Part shown: in pieces, positions 1 to 10,400 of the stretch
Layout: each line of letters starts with the position of its first letter
Position numbering within the stretch: the first letter of the stretch is position 1
IMG/VR virus record: IMGVR_UViG_3300007960_000015
Coordinates: 1-64,000 of that record
Direction: 5' to 3' (one strand)
Origin: a virus
Length of the DNA: 64,000 bases
Translations under genes and position numbers: made by a program
Notes under the pieces: generated by a model
The model's database searches: none
Told to the model about the DNA's origin: nothing
What the model saw: only the letters and a program-made list of their open reading frames with translations

Positions 1-2
1 CT

Positions 3-608
3 GACGACGTCTCATTATATGAATACATAGTAGTAACTGACGGACAAAGACCTGACCAGCTAAGTTATGCTTTATATGGAAACACCAAATACTATTGGAC
101 ATTTTTATTAACTAATCCTTGGCTTAGAAATTTTTGGAATGATTGGCCAAAGGATGATAGTCAGTTATTAGATTATTCTTTAACCAGACATTATGGTGTA
201 GCTGCTATGACTAACGATAGTTTGTCTAATAAATTTACATTAGGTGAGACAGTTAGAGGAATATTATCTAATGCCACGGGTATTATTAATGAGATATACG
301 TTAATAATGGATATATTAACATAGATGTTACTTCTGGTACATTTAGAGAAAGTGGAGAGGATATTCTAGGATTAAGTTCTCAAGATGCTGTTACTGCCAC
401 CTCAGTTAGAAACTATGCTTATTCACCTAAGTATCACGTAGACGATGCAACATTACAAGTTGTACCTAAGAGATTAGCAGGAACCACACCTAAGACACAT
501 TTAGATTTAGATACTGCTGATAACGCTAGACATCAACGTTTAAAGGTAATTAAACCGCAGCATATCGAAGCAATATACGAAGAGTTCCTGCAAGAGATTA
601 ATGGCTAA
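3..608 (+). CDS. gp53: Baseplate wedge protein gp53, 5'-truncated by the window edge
   Basis: The frame is open from base 3 without a stop, so the gene starts before the window; the Met at 207 is internal. The upstream codons read YEYIVVTDGQRPDQLSYALY, followed by YYWTFLLTNPW. This is the conserved core of T4 gp53, a small wedge protein that helps join the baseplate wedges around the hub. The last eight bases overlap the next start (ATGGCTAA), indicating coupled translation. Its place at the head of gp27-like, gp5, gp25 and gp6 fits marine T4-like phages. The N-terminal part is not visible. Confidence 0.85.
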   Translation, partial: DDVSLYEYIVVTDGQRPDQLSYALYGNTKYYWTFLLTNPWLRNFWNDWPKDDSQLLDYSLTRHYGVAAMTNDSLSNKFTLGETVRGILSNATGIINEIYVNNGYINIDVTSGTFRESGEDILGLSSQDAVTATSVRNYAYSPKYHVDDATLQVVPKRLAGTTPKTHLDLDTADNARHQRLKVIKPQHIEAIYEEFLQEING

Positions 609-1716
609 TATTTCGAAATACAGAGTTATTATCTCCGTTCAGGGTGGAGAGGGTGTTGACATTACAAAAAATGTCGATAAAATTACTATCAGAGAATCGC
701 TAGGAGATGAGTTAATCGGTGAAATTCATTATGATGATTCTAATGGTTTAGCAGATACTATATCTTGGTTTAATGAGGCGGTGTCCATCTCATTTGAATA
801 TTTAGGTGTGTCTTATCATAGTACCTTTATTACTGATGGTATTAGAGGTGTAACTAAAAAATCTAGTTCTAAAACGTTTGTGATTGATCTTAAAGCTGTA
901 AACCATTTAAAAGATTCTATGGCATTATGTGCAAAGAGTTTTTCTGGCACAGCCACTAATGTTATTAAAAAGATTCATGAAGAGTTTTTTGATAATGATT
1001 TATTGGTTAAGGATGAAGCCTTAAATAGAGGTATGTTTATTAGTCCTAATATAAGTCCGAAGAAAGCTATTAATATGATTTTAAATAAGAGTTATAATAA
1101 AGAAGACTCTCCATTTATGCAATTTCAACATTTTATTGGAAAGAAGAGTCCTGTTATTATTAATTCATTACAGAAGATGATAGCAAATGATCCGATATGT
1201 AACTTTACACAATTAAATTCCTTAGATAAAACTAATCTTAAGGCTATTATGGGGCAGGCGGAGAAGTTAGTTATCGATGGCGATGTAACAGCTGCTGTAG
1301 CCAAAAGAGCTGCTGGGGAATTTGGAAGAACTGTGATAGGTTATAATTTAGAAAAGCAAGAGGTTGAGGCTGTAGCTCTTGGCAACGATGTTAATGGTGT
1401 TAATACAATGATACCATTTAGAAGTAACATGTATAATCACAGAGAACAACCTCTACTAAATAATGGTGATGCTGTACATATCTTTACAGCCAAGTTTGTG
1501 AATAGTTTTCTGAATCAACAAACTATGTCAATATACGATTGCCATCCTAATCACTGCGGTGTTGGTGATACAGCAGAAATAACAGTAGACGCTGTTGTCG
1601 GAGATCATGATGTACCTTCAGAAAAGTATTCGGGAAAATATCTTATTAAAGACATCATACATAATATTATTGGTGATGAGTTTAGACAAAACCTTAGGAT
1701 GAATAAAGTTGAATAA
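601..1716 (+). CDS. Baseplate central hub protein, gp27-like
   Basis: This 371-residue protein is close in length to T4 gp27 (about 390). It lies between gp53 and the OB-fold hub protein gp5, with which gp27 forms the (gp27)3-(gp5)3 hub. The N-terminal half is beta-rich, as in tail-tube-like hub domains; the middle (about residues 115-240) is helical and lysine-rich. No catalytic motif is seen. It overlaps the next gene by eight bases. I identify it by position, length and partner rather than by a clear sequence motif. Another hub or tail-tube-initiator protein is possible. Confidence 0.5.
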   Translation: MANISKYRVIISVQGGEGVDITKNVDKITIRESLGDELIGEIHYDDSNGLADTISWFNEAVSISFEYLGVSYHSTFITDGIRGVTKKSSSKTFVIDLKAVNHLKDSMALCAKSFSGTATNVIKKIHEEFFDNDLLVKDEALNRGMFISPNISPKKAINMILNKSYNKEDSPFMQFQHFIGKKSPVIINSLQKMIANDPICNFTQLNSLDKTNLKAIMGQAEKLVIDGDVTAAVAKRAAGEFGRTVIGYNLEKQEVEAVALGNDVNGVNTMIPFRSNMYNHREQPLLNNGDAVHIFTAKFVNSFLNQQTMSIYDCHPNHCGVGDTAEITVDAVVGDHDVPSEKYSGKYLIKDIIHNIIGDEFRQNLRMNKVE

Positions 1717-2662
1717 ATTATATTTTGGTATTGTAGAGAGTTTGCAAGATCCTTTAAAATTAGGGAGGATACAGGTACGGGTATATAATGTCCATCCTGT
1801 AGATAAAACTAAGGTACCTACAGATTCTTTAGTATGGTCATTAGTAGTTACTCCTACCACATCTCCTTCTATATCAGGACTTGGACATAGCCCATTTTTA
1901 GTTAATGGATCTACAGTAGTTGGTTACTATATTGATGATGCCTACCAAGACTTTTTAATTTTAGGTACTATATCAGGCACACAATCTAGTTCGACACAAA
2001 TTATCCCTTCACAGGGCTTTGCTGATCCCGAAGGACAGTATCCAAGAGCTCTTGAGGATCCGGATTTAAATATTAGATCTAGGGAAGGTGATGATCCAGA
2101 TGCGGAGTTTGATATAACAAGGGGTACTTATCAACCGTATTCTACCTATAACCCTCAATACCCTCATAACCATGTATATGAAACAACCTCAGGTCATTTA
2201 AAAGAGTATGATGATACACCCGGGGCTGAACGTATTAGAGAGAAACACACTTCAGGTACTTATTACGAAATACAGTCTAATGGCACTAAGGTAGAAAGAA
2301 TACAAAGAGACAATTACCAATTAATCATCGGCGATGATACTATAGAGGTAAAGGGAAGTGTTAATGTTATAGTATCTGGTAATGCTAATGTGGCTGTGGC
2401 AGGTAATGTGGATGCTCATGTTCAAGGTAATATCACAGCTGTAGGGGAACAAAACCTATCCGCATCTATTACCGATAAGATCAACGTGACAGCAGGTAAT
2501 GATATTAACATTACAACTAATAAGAGTGCACATATACAAGCCTCTGATAATATTAACATTAGAGCTGATAAAGCTATGGAAATATACGCTAAGGATGACA
2601 TTTTAATTAAATCTGATAAGAATATCCAATTAAAAGGCGAGAATATTTATATAAATGAATAA
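1709..2662 (+). CDS. gp5: Baseplate hub spike gp5-like: OB-fold plus beta-helix, no lysozyme domain
   Basis: Residues 1-90 read as the gp5/VgrG-type OB fold (KLYFGIVESLQDPLKLGRIQ, then a GxGHSPFL and VVGYY core). Residues about 205-317 are short repeats rich in V, I, N and D, typical of the triple-stranded beta-helix needle. T4 gp5 is 575 residues with a T4-lysozyme domain between these parts. Here the linker (about residues 100-200) has no lysozyme signature, so this is a structural spike only. A separate transglycosylase-like gene at 56696 may supply cell-wall cleavage. gp25 follows directly. Confidence 0.8.
   Translation: MNKLYFGIVESLQDPLKLGRIQVRVYNVHPVDKTKVPTDSLVWSLVVTPTTSPSISGLGHSPFLVNGSTVVGYYIDDAYQDFLILGTISGTQSSSTQIIPSQGFADPEGQYPRALEDPDLNIRSREGDDPDAEFDITRGTYQPYSTYNPQYPHNHVYETTSGHLKEYDDTPGAERIREKHTSGTYYEIQSNGTKVERIQRDNYQLIIGDDTIEVKGSVNVIVSGNANVAVAGNVDAHVQGNITAVGEQNLSASITDKINVTAGNDINITTNKSAHIQASDNINIRADKAMEIYAKDDILIKSDKNIQLKGENIYINE
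2650..2657 (+). promoter_or_regulatory. Possible late promoter -10 (TATAAATG) before gp25
   Basis: TATAAATG differs by one base from the T4 late consensus TATAAATA. It sits at the end of gp5, 13 bases before the gp25 start. The short spacing and the mismatch make it weak. Confidence 0.25.
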
Positions 2663-2670
2663 ATACTAAT

Positions 2671-3072
2671 ATGGCTATAACAGTAAGTACATCTACACTA
2701 CATAAGGATCTGGATTTTCATTTCGATATTAATCCTATTACTAATGATGTGCCTGTAGTAGTTGATGTAAAGGCTATCAAACAAAGTGTACTAAATATAT
2801 TATTAACTAACCACGGTGAGAGACCATTTAAACCTACCTTTGGTGCTAATCTAAGGTCTTATTTATTTGAGCCTATTGACAATGTAACGATTGTATTAAT
2901 TGCTAATCAAATAAAAGAAGCAATTACCAATTGGGAACCAAGAGTACGGGTTGTAGACATAAAGGTAAGTAGTAAAGCGGATAGGAATGCTATAGACATA
3001 TCAGCCGAAATAAAAATTATTGGTACAGGTGATGTAGTAACAATAGAAACTTCTTTAGAGAGAATACGATAA
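2671..3072 (+). CDS. gp25: Baseplate wedge protein gp25 (GPW/gp25 family)
   Basis: This 133-residue protein matches the usual length of gp25 (132 in T4). It carries the family core: an N-terminal DLDFHF segment, V-x-A-I-K-Q-S-V-x-N-I-L, and N-H-G-E-R-P-F-x-P-x-F-G near residues 45-60. The EPR element of gp25/gpW proteins is seen as WEPRVRV near residue 95. gp25 has a lysozyme-like fold without enzyme activity and nucleates sheath attachment on the wedge. The gene stop overlaps the gp6 start by one base (TAATG). Confidence 0.9.
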   Translation: MAITVSTSTLHKDLDFHFDINPITNDVPVVVDVKAIKQSVLNILLTNHGERPFKPTFGANLRSYLFEPIDNVTIVLIANQIKEAITNWEPRVRVVDIKVSSKADRNAIDISAEIKIIGTGDVVTIETSLERIR

Positions 3073-4928
3073 TGGCGACAAATAGACAAATTAATGTTTC
3101 AGAACTAGATTTTAATCAAATAAAGAGTAATCTGATAGAGTACATGGAGGCTCAACCAGCTCCATTCTCTGATTATAACTTTGAAGGTTCTGCTATGTCA
3201 ACTGTAATTGACGTGTTAGCATATATTACACATATTAATGCTGTTAATGCTCACTTTGCTTTAAATGAAACATTTATTGATACAGCACAACTTAGAGAAA
3301 GCGTTGTATCACATGCGAAGCTTCTAGGATATACACCACATTCTACCAAGCCTGCTTTAGCAAAGATTAATTTACTTATTAATAATCCTATTAATGTTTT
3401 GGATGAGAATAATAAGAATCTTCCTCTCACTATAACAAGAGGCACAGCATTCACTACAACAATCAACTCGGTCACTTATCCTTTTATGGTTTCAGATACT
3501 ACTACTATTAATGTTAATTCAGAGGGTAACTATATATTTGAAGACCTTATTATAGAACAAGGGCAATTAAAAACAACTACCTATGTGTATGACGACAGAG
3601 GATTTGAACACTATTATCTTTTTGATGATGCTGTTAATACCAATTCTGTAAAGGTTACTATCTTTGAATCAGACTCATCAACACAAAGCGAGATTTATGT
3701 TCCTGCTGGAAATGTAGCATCCTTATCTAATACGACTCCGATATTCTTTTTAGAAGAGAGTAGAGAGGGTTTGTATGAAATTAAATTTGGTGATGGTGTT
3801 ATCGGAAAGAAACCTAAGAACGGTAATATTATATCAATAAGTTATTCTGTGGTGGGTAATAATAATGTCAATGGTGCTTCACAATTTGCTTTAGCCGGAG
3901 ATATTAATGGTAATACTAATGCTACAGTAACTGTGATTGATAATGCCTCAGGATATAGTAAGAGGGAAACAAAGGATTCTATTAAATTTAATGCACCTCT
4001 CGGTTATGTAGCTCAAAATAGAGCGGTTACGCCAGATGACTATAAGGCTATTATCCAGAATAATTGGGGTGACATTGAAACACTAACTGTTTGGGGCGGT
4101 GAAGATAATATTCCACCTGATTATGGAAAAGTATATGTATCCATTAAACCTTTATCCGGACCAGCTTTATCAGATACAGATAAAGCTGCTATTATTCATA
4201 ACTATTTAAAACCAAAGAATGTGGTGTCAATTACCCCTGTATTAGTAGATCCGGATTACACATATATTAAATTAGACATACACTTTAAATATAATCCTAA
4301 TGTATCTGATGTTACTTCAGCCGGTCTTTCTAATAATATAAGAACAGAAATCAATACTTATAAACAAGATCAATTAGATAACTTCGGTGGTGTATTTAGA
4401 TATTCAAACCTATCTAAAAGAATAGATGATTCTCATATTGCTATTATATCTAACGTAACTAGAGTACAAGTATATAAGGAGTTTACTCCCGCATTAAATA
4501 CAGAGAAACTATATACGTTTAATTTTAATCAGCCGCTGCGTGATTATGATGGATCTGATAGTACAATCAAATCTTCAGAATTTACTTATATGGGTCATGT
4601 ATGTTATTTACAAGATTATTACGATTCAGAAAAAGAAAAGTATATCGTTAGAGTGGTGACTACAGATGAAACAATACTAGCTACTAACGTTGGTGAAGTA
4701 AATAGATTAACTGGTCACGTAAGTCTTACCGGATTCGTACCACAATCTGTTATAGATATTTCTGGTGTTCTTAAATTATTTGCTAAGACGGCTTCTAATG
4801 ATATTAAACCAAGTAGAAATGAATTAATTACTATTGATGTTAATGAAACCACAATTCAAGGGGAAGTAGATACTATGGTGACAGGAGGTACTACTGCAGG
4901 TATTGATTATAATACAGTGAATAGCTAA
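3072..4928 (+). CDS. gp6: Baseplate wedge protein gp6 (baseplate J-like)
   Basis: The length (618 residues) is close to T4 gp6 (660). The N-terminus (INVSELDFNQIKSNLIEYM, then FSDYNFEGSAMSTVIDVLAY) is the characteristic gp6 start. The middle has the baseplate-J-like segment with LGYVAQNRAVTPDDYKAII near residue 315 and KVYVSIKPLSG. gp6 dimers form the inner wedge ring and hold gp25 and gp53. It is packed between gp25 and the gp7-like gene with one-base overlaps on both sides. Confidence 0.9.
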   Translation: MATNRQINVSELDFNQIKSNLIEYMEAQPAPFSDYNFEGSAMSTVIDVLAYITHINAVNAHFALNETFIDTAQLRESVVSHAKLLGYTPHSTKPALAKINLLINNPINVLDENNKNLPLTITRGTAFTTTINSVTYPFMVSDTTTINVNSEGNYIFEDLIIEQGQLKTTTYVYDDRGFEHYYLFDDAVNTNSVKVTIFESDSSTQSEIYVPAGNVASLSNTTPIFFLEESREGLYEIKFGDGVIGKKPKNGNIISISYSVVGNNNVNGASQFALAGDINGNTNATVTVIDNASGYSKRETKDSIKFNAPLGYVAQNRAVTPDDYKAIIQNNWGDIETLTVWGGEDNIPPDYGKVYVSIKPLSGPALSDTDKAAIIHNYLKPKNVVSITPVLVDPDYTYIKLDIHFKYNPNVSDVTSAGLSNNIRTEINTYKQDQLDNFGGVFRYSNLSKRIDDSHIAIISNVTRVQVYKEFTPALNTEKLYTFNFNQPLRDYDGSDSTIKSSEFTYMGHVCYLQDYYDSEKEKYIVRVVTTDETILATNVGEVNRLTGHVSLTGFVPQSVIDISGVLKLFAKTASNDIKPSRNELITIDVNETTIQGEVDTMVTGGTTAGIDYNTVNS

Positions 4929-6094
4929 TGAGCATTACTAGTCCATTTGAAAAGAGAGAGACTTATAACATTTCGTCGTTTATCGATGATTTGGTACCAC
5001 AGCATATTGTAGATGATCACCCAGAACTTATTGAGTTCATTAAAGTATATGCTTATTATATGGAGAAGGTTAATGCTTCTGGCTTTTACCTAAACCAATT
5101 AGATATTCAACGAGATATTGATCATATTGAAACGAAATTATTGAATGAACTACAAAATGAAATTGGTGCACCGATACCAAGAACATTCGCTTCCGATCCA
5201 CGATTATTTTATAGAAGGTTAGGTGAATTTTATAGAAGTAGAGGTACTCCTGAATCTATCGATGCCTTTTTCAGATTAATATACAATGATGATGTAGAGG
5301 TTTATTTTCCGAAGGAGGATATGCTTATTCCTTCTGATGGCAAATTCTACTCACAAGAAGATGATATTGTTAATCACTATCAAGATCATACACCGGTATT
5401 TACATTTACATTAACGTCTAATACAAATACAATTGACTTTAATGATGATTATGGATATAAACCTAAGTTTGATGATGACGTTGTATTTGTTAATAATATA
5501 ATACAATATCCAACGGAAAAGATTGTATATAATAATTCAACAGAAGAATTAGATCATAGTTTAGTATTTGATTATGATTTAACCTCAGGTGATGTTATAA
5601 CGGTTTATCGTCGTGGATTATTTACTACAGCTGATGGATTTATATCAGATAAAAAATATATTCAAGATAGTTATTTCTATCAGAAATTCTCTTATGTTCT
5701 GAAGACGGGTAAGAATATAACAGAATGGAAGAATTCATTTACAAGATTAATTCACCCTGCAGGATTTATATTCTTCGGTGAGATCTTAATCTTAGTAGAG
5801 GCGTTTGACTTAGGTATCCCATCAATACAGCCGGGATACCAAAGAGAAGGTCTTCCCAGAACTATTAATATACAGCCTGCTTATGCAACATCTTCATTTG
5901 TTGCAACAGGTCATTATATAGAAAAAGAGTATACTCATATAGCCAGCGCTAATAAGTTCGGCTCGTGGGACCACTTTGATAACACGAAGTTTGTTAATTG
6001 GAGACAAATTTCAGAATACCAAAACATTTCTTTCGGAGATGTTATAAATAAAACTATTGGTACCCATATCGGTTGCCAGATTATAGAATCATAA
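4928..6094 (+). CDS. gp7: Short gp7-like baseplate wedge protein
   Basis: T4 gp7 is over 1000 residues; this one has 388. The N-terminal 130 residues read as the marine gp7-type opening: LVPQHIVDDHPELIEFIKVY, then FYRSRGTPESIDAFFRLIYN and PKEDMLIPSDGKFY. The position between gp6 and gp8 is the gp7 slot. The C-terminal part (about residues 270-388) looks like an independent region. In the T4 baseplate gp7 bridges gp6 to gp8 and gp10, so a short form implies a simplified wedge. Identity rests on motif and position. Confidence 0.65.
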   Translation: MSITSPFEKRETYNISSFIDDLVPQHIVDDHPELIEFIKVYAYYMEKVNASGFYLNQLDIQRDIDHIETKLLNELQNEIGAPIPRTFASDPRLFYRRLGEFYRSRGTPESIDAFFRLIYNDDVEVYFPKEDMLIPSDGKFYSQEDDIVNHYQDHTPVFTFTLTSNTNTIDFNDDYGYKPKFDDDVVFVNNIIQYPTEKIVYNNSTEELDHSLVFDYDLTSGDVITVYRRGLFTTADGFISDKKYIQDSYFYQKFSYVLKTGKNITEWKNSFTRLIHPAGFIFFGEILILVEAFDLGIPSIQPGYQREGLPRTINIQPAYATSSFVATGHYIEKEYTHIASANKFGSWDHFDNTKFVNWRQISEYQNISFGDVINKTIGTHIGCQIIES

Positions 6095-6109
6095 CGGAGT
6101 TAAATAAAA

Positions 6110-7432
6110 ATGTCAGCAATTATTACCAGTGAATTTCGCCTGAATACTACGAGTGTTTTCGTAGATGCTTTAGGCACGGATTCGTATTACATGGGATTAG
6201 GTCGTCCGAATAATTGGACAGATGAGCTAAATCCTGATGTTCCTTACGAAAATGTATACACAACAAACACAGTGTGGGAAAATATGTACGCTATGAAAAA
6301 ACTAGATAGTACAGATATTACTTACACTTGCCCACGAAACGTATGGGTATCAGGTCAAACATATTCTGAATATGATGACAGGGACAGTAATTTAGAAGGA
6401 AAGCAGTATTATGTCATTTCCGATAATAATAACGTATACCTTTGCTTAAAATCTGGTGGTGTTTCCACTAAAGATCCTGATATTGAAGGTGTAACCACAT
6501 CGGGTGTTATCGACTATACCAACGCTGACGGGTATATTTGGAAATACTTGTTTACGGTTCCAGTAGATACAGGTACTAAATTCTTAACAGCTTCGTTTAT
6601 TCCAGTGGTACATTTAGATACTCAACCAACTCCGGGTTCAGATACAGCATTATTAAATCAATGGGCTGTGCAACAAAACACTGTGGATGGCGCTATTTAC
6701 AATGTTAAGATTGATAATGCAGGTACAGGTTATACCTCAGCTCCGACTGTTACTATTGAAGGTGATGGTACTAATGCTACAGCAACTGCTACAGTATCTG
6801 GTGGTGTTATTACTGATATTGAAGTAACTAACATTGGTTCTGGATATACAAAAGCAATAGTAACTTTATCTGGCGGTGGTGGTTCTAATGGTTCGGTAAG
6901 AGCTGTTATAGGTCCGAAGGGTGGCTTTGGTGCTGATCCTCGCGTTGATTTAAGAACTCATTACGTTATTATTAATAAGGTGTTTAACGGTAATGAAGCT
7001 GGTACTATTCCAAGTGCTAATGACTTTAGACAAATTACATTAGTAAAAAATCCTATAGAGGACGGTGGTTCTCCAGCAGCTGCTAATGCTTATACAGTAG
7101 CACATTCATTAGAAGTATCATTGGGTTCAACATTTGATCCTGATGATGTTATTGAAGGTACTGTTACTGGCGCGAAAGGTTTTGTTGTTGAATATGATAG
7201 TGTGAATGGTATTATCAAATATGTTCAAAATGAGGATACTGGATATACACCATTTACTACTTCCGATCTAATTAGATTGGAAACTGCATCAACCGGTGGT
7301 GAAACATGTACGGCGGTAGTAGATCCTGAAGTCCAACATTATTCAGGCGATGTTGTTTTTGTTGAAAACAGAACAGCTGTAACAAGAGCTTCAGATCAAA
7401 TTGAAACAATCAGATTAGTTATTGAATTTTAA
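6110..7432 (+). CDS. gp8: Baseplate wedge protein gp8 with an inserted beta-repeat module
   Basis: The N-terminus matches T4-like gp8 (ITSEFRLNTTSVFVDALG, YYMGLGRPNNW, then YVISDNNNVYLCLKSGG and TNADGYIWKYLFTVPVDTG). The length is 440 residues against 334 in T4. The excess is mostly a module at about residues 198-265 with two tandem G-T/S-G-Y-T repeats of the sort found in cell-surface beta proteins. gp8 is a wedge dimer contacting gp7 and gp10. A ribosome site (CGGAG) precedes the start. Confidence 0.8.
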   Translation: MSAIITSEFRLNTTSVFVDALGTDSYYMGLGRPNNWTDELNPDVPYENVYTTNTVWENMYAMKKLDSTDITYTCPRNVWVSGQTYSEYDDRDSNLEGKQYYVISDNNNVYLCLKSGGVSTKDPDIEGVTTSGVIDYTNADGYIWKYLFTVPVDTGTKFLTASFIPVVHLDTQPTPGSDTALLNQWAVQQNTVDGAIYNVKIDNAGTGYTSAPTVTIEGDGTNATATATVSGGVITDIEVTNIGSGYTKAIVTLSGGGGSNGSVRAVIGPKGGFGADPRVDLRTHYVIINKVFNGNEAGTIPSANDFRQITLVKNPIEDGGSPAAANAYTVAHSLEVSLGSTFDPDDVIEGTVTGAKGFVVEYDSVNGIIKYVQNEDTGYTPFTTSDLIRLETASTGGETCTAVVDPEVQHYSGDVVFVENRTAVTRASDQIETIRLVIEF

Positions 7433-7442
7433 GGAATAAGAG

Positions 7443-10400
7443 ATGGCAATAAAATTTAACATTGAACCGTATTGGGATGATTATAATACACCTACGGCTG
7501 TAGATGGATTAACTCCTAAGGAGAAGTATAATAGAGTCCTCTTCAGACCAGGACATGCTGTTCAGGCAAGGGAATTAACTCAACTACAATCAATGCTTCA
7601 AAATCAAGTATCTTCAGTTGGAGATCACTTGTTTAAAGAAGGTTCAGTTGTTATTCCTGGTAGTGTAAGTGTATTTAATGACATTGATTATTTAAAATTA
7701 AGTGCGTTAAACGTTACAGCTAATGCCGCAATCGGACTTACCTTTACAGACGGAACAAACAGCGCGAAGGTTATTCATGCTGTAGAAGCTGAAGGTACAG
7801 ATCCAATTACTCTTTTCGTTCAATATGTTGAAGGATCAGCCAAATTTGCTGATGCCGCCAACCTTACTACATCTACTTTAGAGACAGCCACCGTAGATAC
7901 TTCAGGAAAGGGTTCTATTGTATCTATTGACGATGGTATCTATTACGTAAAGAAACATTTTGTAATTGTTAAAGCAGCTACTGTTGTATTGTCAAAATAT
8001 ACTACTGATGTATCATATGATGTAGGTTTATTAGTTAATGAGGAATTAGTAAGTGCTGGTGAAGATGTATCATTAAATGATAATGCACAAGGTACTCCTA
8101 ATGAATCAGCTCCTGGCGCTCATAGATATGCTATTAAAACATCTTTAGTTAAACAAGCCAATAATGCTAATAATGGTAATTTCGTTTTATTAGCGCGATT
8201 ACAAAATGGTATTGTTTCACATCAAGTAAGAGCTACTGATTATTCTGTTATTGAAGAAACATTAGCCAGAAGAACTTATGATGAATCAGGTAACTATACA
8301 GTTAATCCATTTACAGCTTCTGCGAAAGATCATGTTGGCGCGGATACCACTAAATTATCATTAGGTATCGAGCCATCTAAAGCCTATGTTCGTGGTTATG
8401 AAATCCAAACATTAGACACAACCAATGTTGATATTAATAAAGCTAGAGATACAGCCTTAGTTACAGATAGAGTTACAGAGTTAACTCATGATAATTATAT
8501 CATTGTATCCTCATTAATTAGTACTCCAGATACTACAACATTCGAAAAATTTGATATTACAAATGGTTCTGTTGTAATTGGTTCAGCCAGAGCTAGATTA
8601 TTAAATTCTGAAAATACAAGTCCTGCTACATATAAGATACATGTATTTGATGTATCATTCACAGGATCTTATTCAATTGATGATGCTACCGCAATTGAGA
8701 ATTCGGGTAATTTATCTGCAACGATTGATTCACATAATCTTTCAAAAGATTCATTAGTTTATCCGCTTCCATACGAAAGGATTTCTACTTGTTCTGCGGA
8801 AACTGATCCTTTAAATCCACCTGATTATAACTATAGATTTGAGACTAATAGAGACGTAGGCCAATCTCAAGTTGCCAACCATGAAGCTATTTTCTATTGT
8901 GCTACCACTAACGAAGTATTTGGTTCTACAAGTAATGAAGCTAATTGGATATTAGAAGTAGTATCATTTGGTACTGGCACTGATGGTACAATTTTAGATT
9001 TAACTGCGAGTGATATAGTTGTTGATAATAACAACGTTCCGCCCAAAGTTACTGTAACAATGCCTACTGGTCCACACGGCACACACGATGGTGATACAGT
9101 TAAATTAATCGCTCCTACTATTAGAACATTAACTCATAAGACTAAATCAAAGATTTCTGCTTCTACTGTATTATCAGTAGCATTAAACTTTAATAATTGG
9201 CAAAATTTAGGACATGCTGATGTATTAAGAATTGTCTCTATCGATGATAACGGTGTTGATGTTACAAGACATTTTGATTTAGATAACGGTCAAAGAGATA
9301 CTCATTATGGTGTAGGTGCTATCAGAATTAAATCTACATCATTATATGTACCAAGTGCTGATCTTACTGTTGATTATGAATACTTTTCACATACAACAGG
9401 TGATTTCTTTACAGTAGATTCCTATTCAGGTGCTGTAGATTATGAAGATATTCCTAATTATAATGGTATTGAATTAAGATCTTCAGTTGATTTCAGACCA
9501 AGAATGGATAACTCTGGTGGTAATTATACAGGCACTGGAGCTTCAACTTCTATTTGTCCAAGACCATTATCTCAGTTTGAGACGGACATTCAATATTACT
9601 TAAATCGTATTGATAAAGTATACTTAGATAAAGACGGTGAGTTTGGTGTATTAGAAGGTGTAGCAGATTTAAATCCTGAATTGCCTGGTGAACCTAAAGA
9701 TGCTATGGTATTATACCATGTATTTGTTCCTGCTTACACACTAAATCCTGAAGAAGTTATTATTAATTATATTGATAATAGACGTTATACAATGAGAGAT
9801 ATTGGTAAGCTAGAATCAAGAATTAATAATCTTGAATATTATACAACATTAAATATGTTGGAAGCTGCTGCCGAACAACGTCAAATTTTAGATAACGCTG
9901 GTCTTCCACGATTTAAATCAGGACTTTTAGTAGATTCATTTACTGATACCACAGTCGGACGTGTTAACTCACAAGAGTATCGTGCTTCAATTGATAGATC
10001 TACAGGTACATTAAGACCTTTATTTAGTGAGGGTAATTCGAAGTTATTGTTTGACAATTCACTTTCTGATACTCAAAAGACTGGTGATTTAGTTACTCTT
10101 CCATATACCGTAAGTGCATTGATTGATCAATCACAATACTCTGGTTCTATTAATGTTAACCCATTTGATGTATTTAACTGGACAGGTACTTTAAAATTAA
10201 CTCCTGCCACAGATGAATGGAAAGATATTGATAGAAGACCACAACTAATTGTTAATCAAGATGGTGTATTTGATGCATTAAGAGATATTCTAGATGAAAA
10301 TGTAGCTACTGGTACTGTATGGAACTCATGGCAAACTAACTGGACAGGTGCTACAACAAGAACTTCAAATAATTTTAATTGGGGTTGGGCCGCTGGAGTT

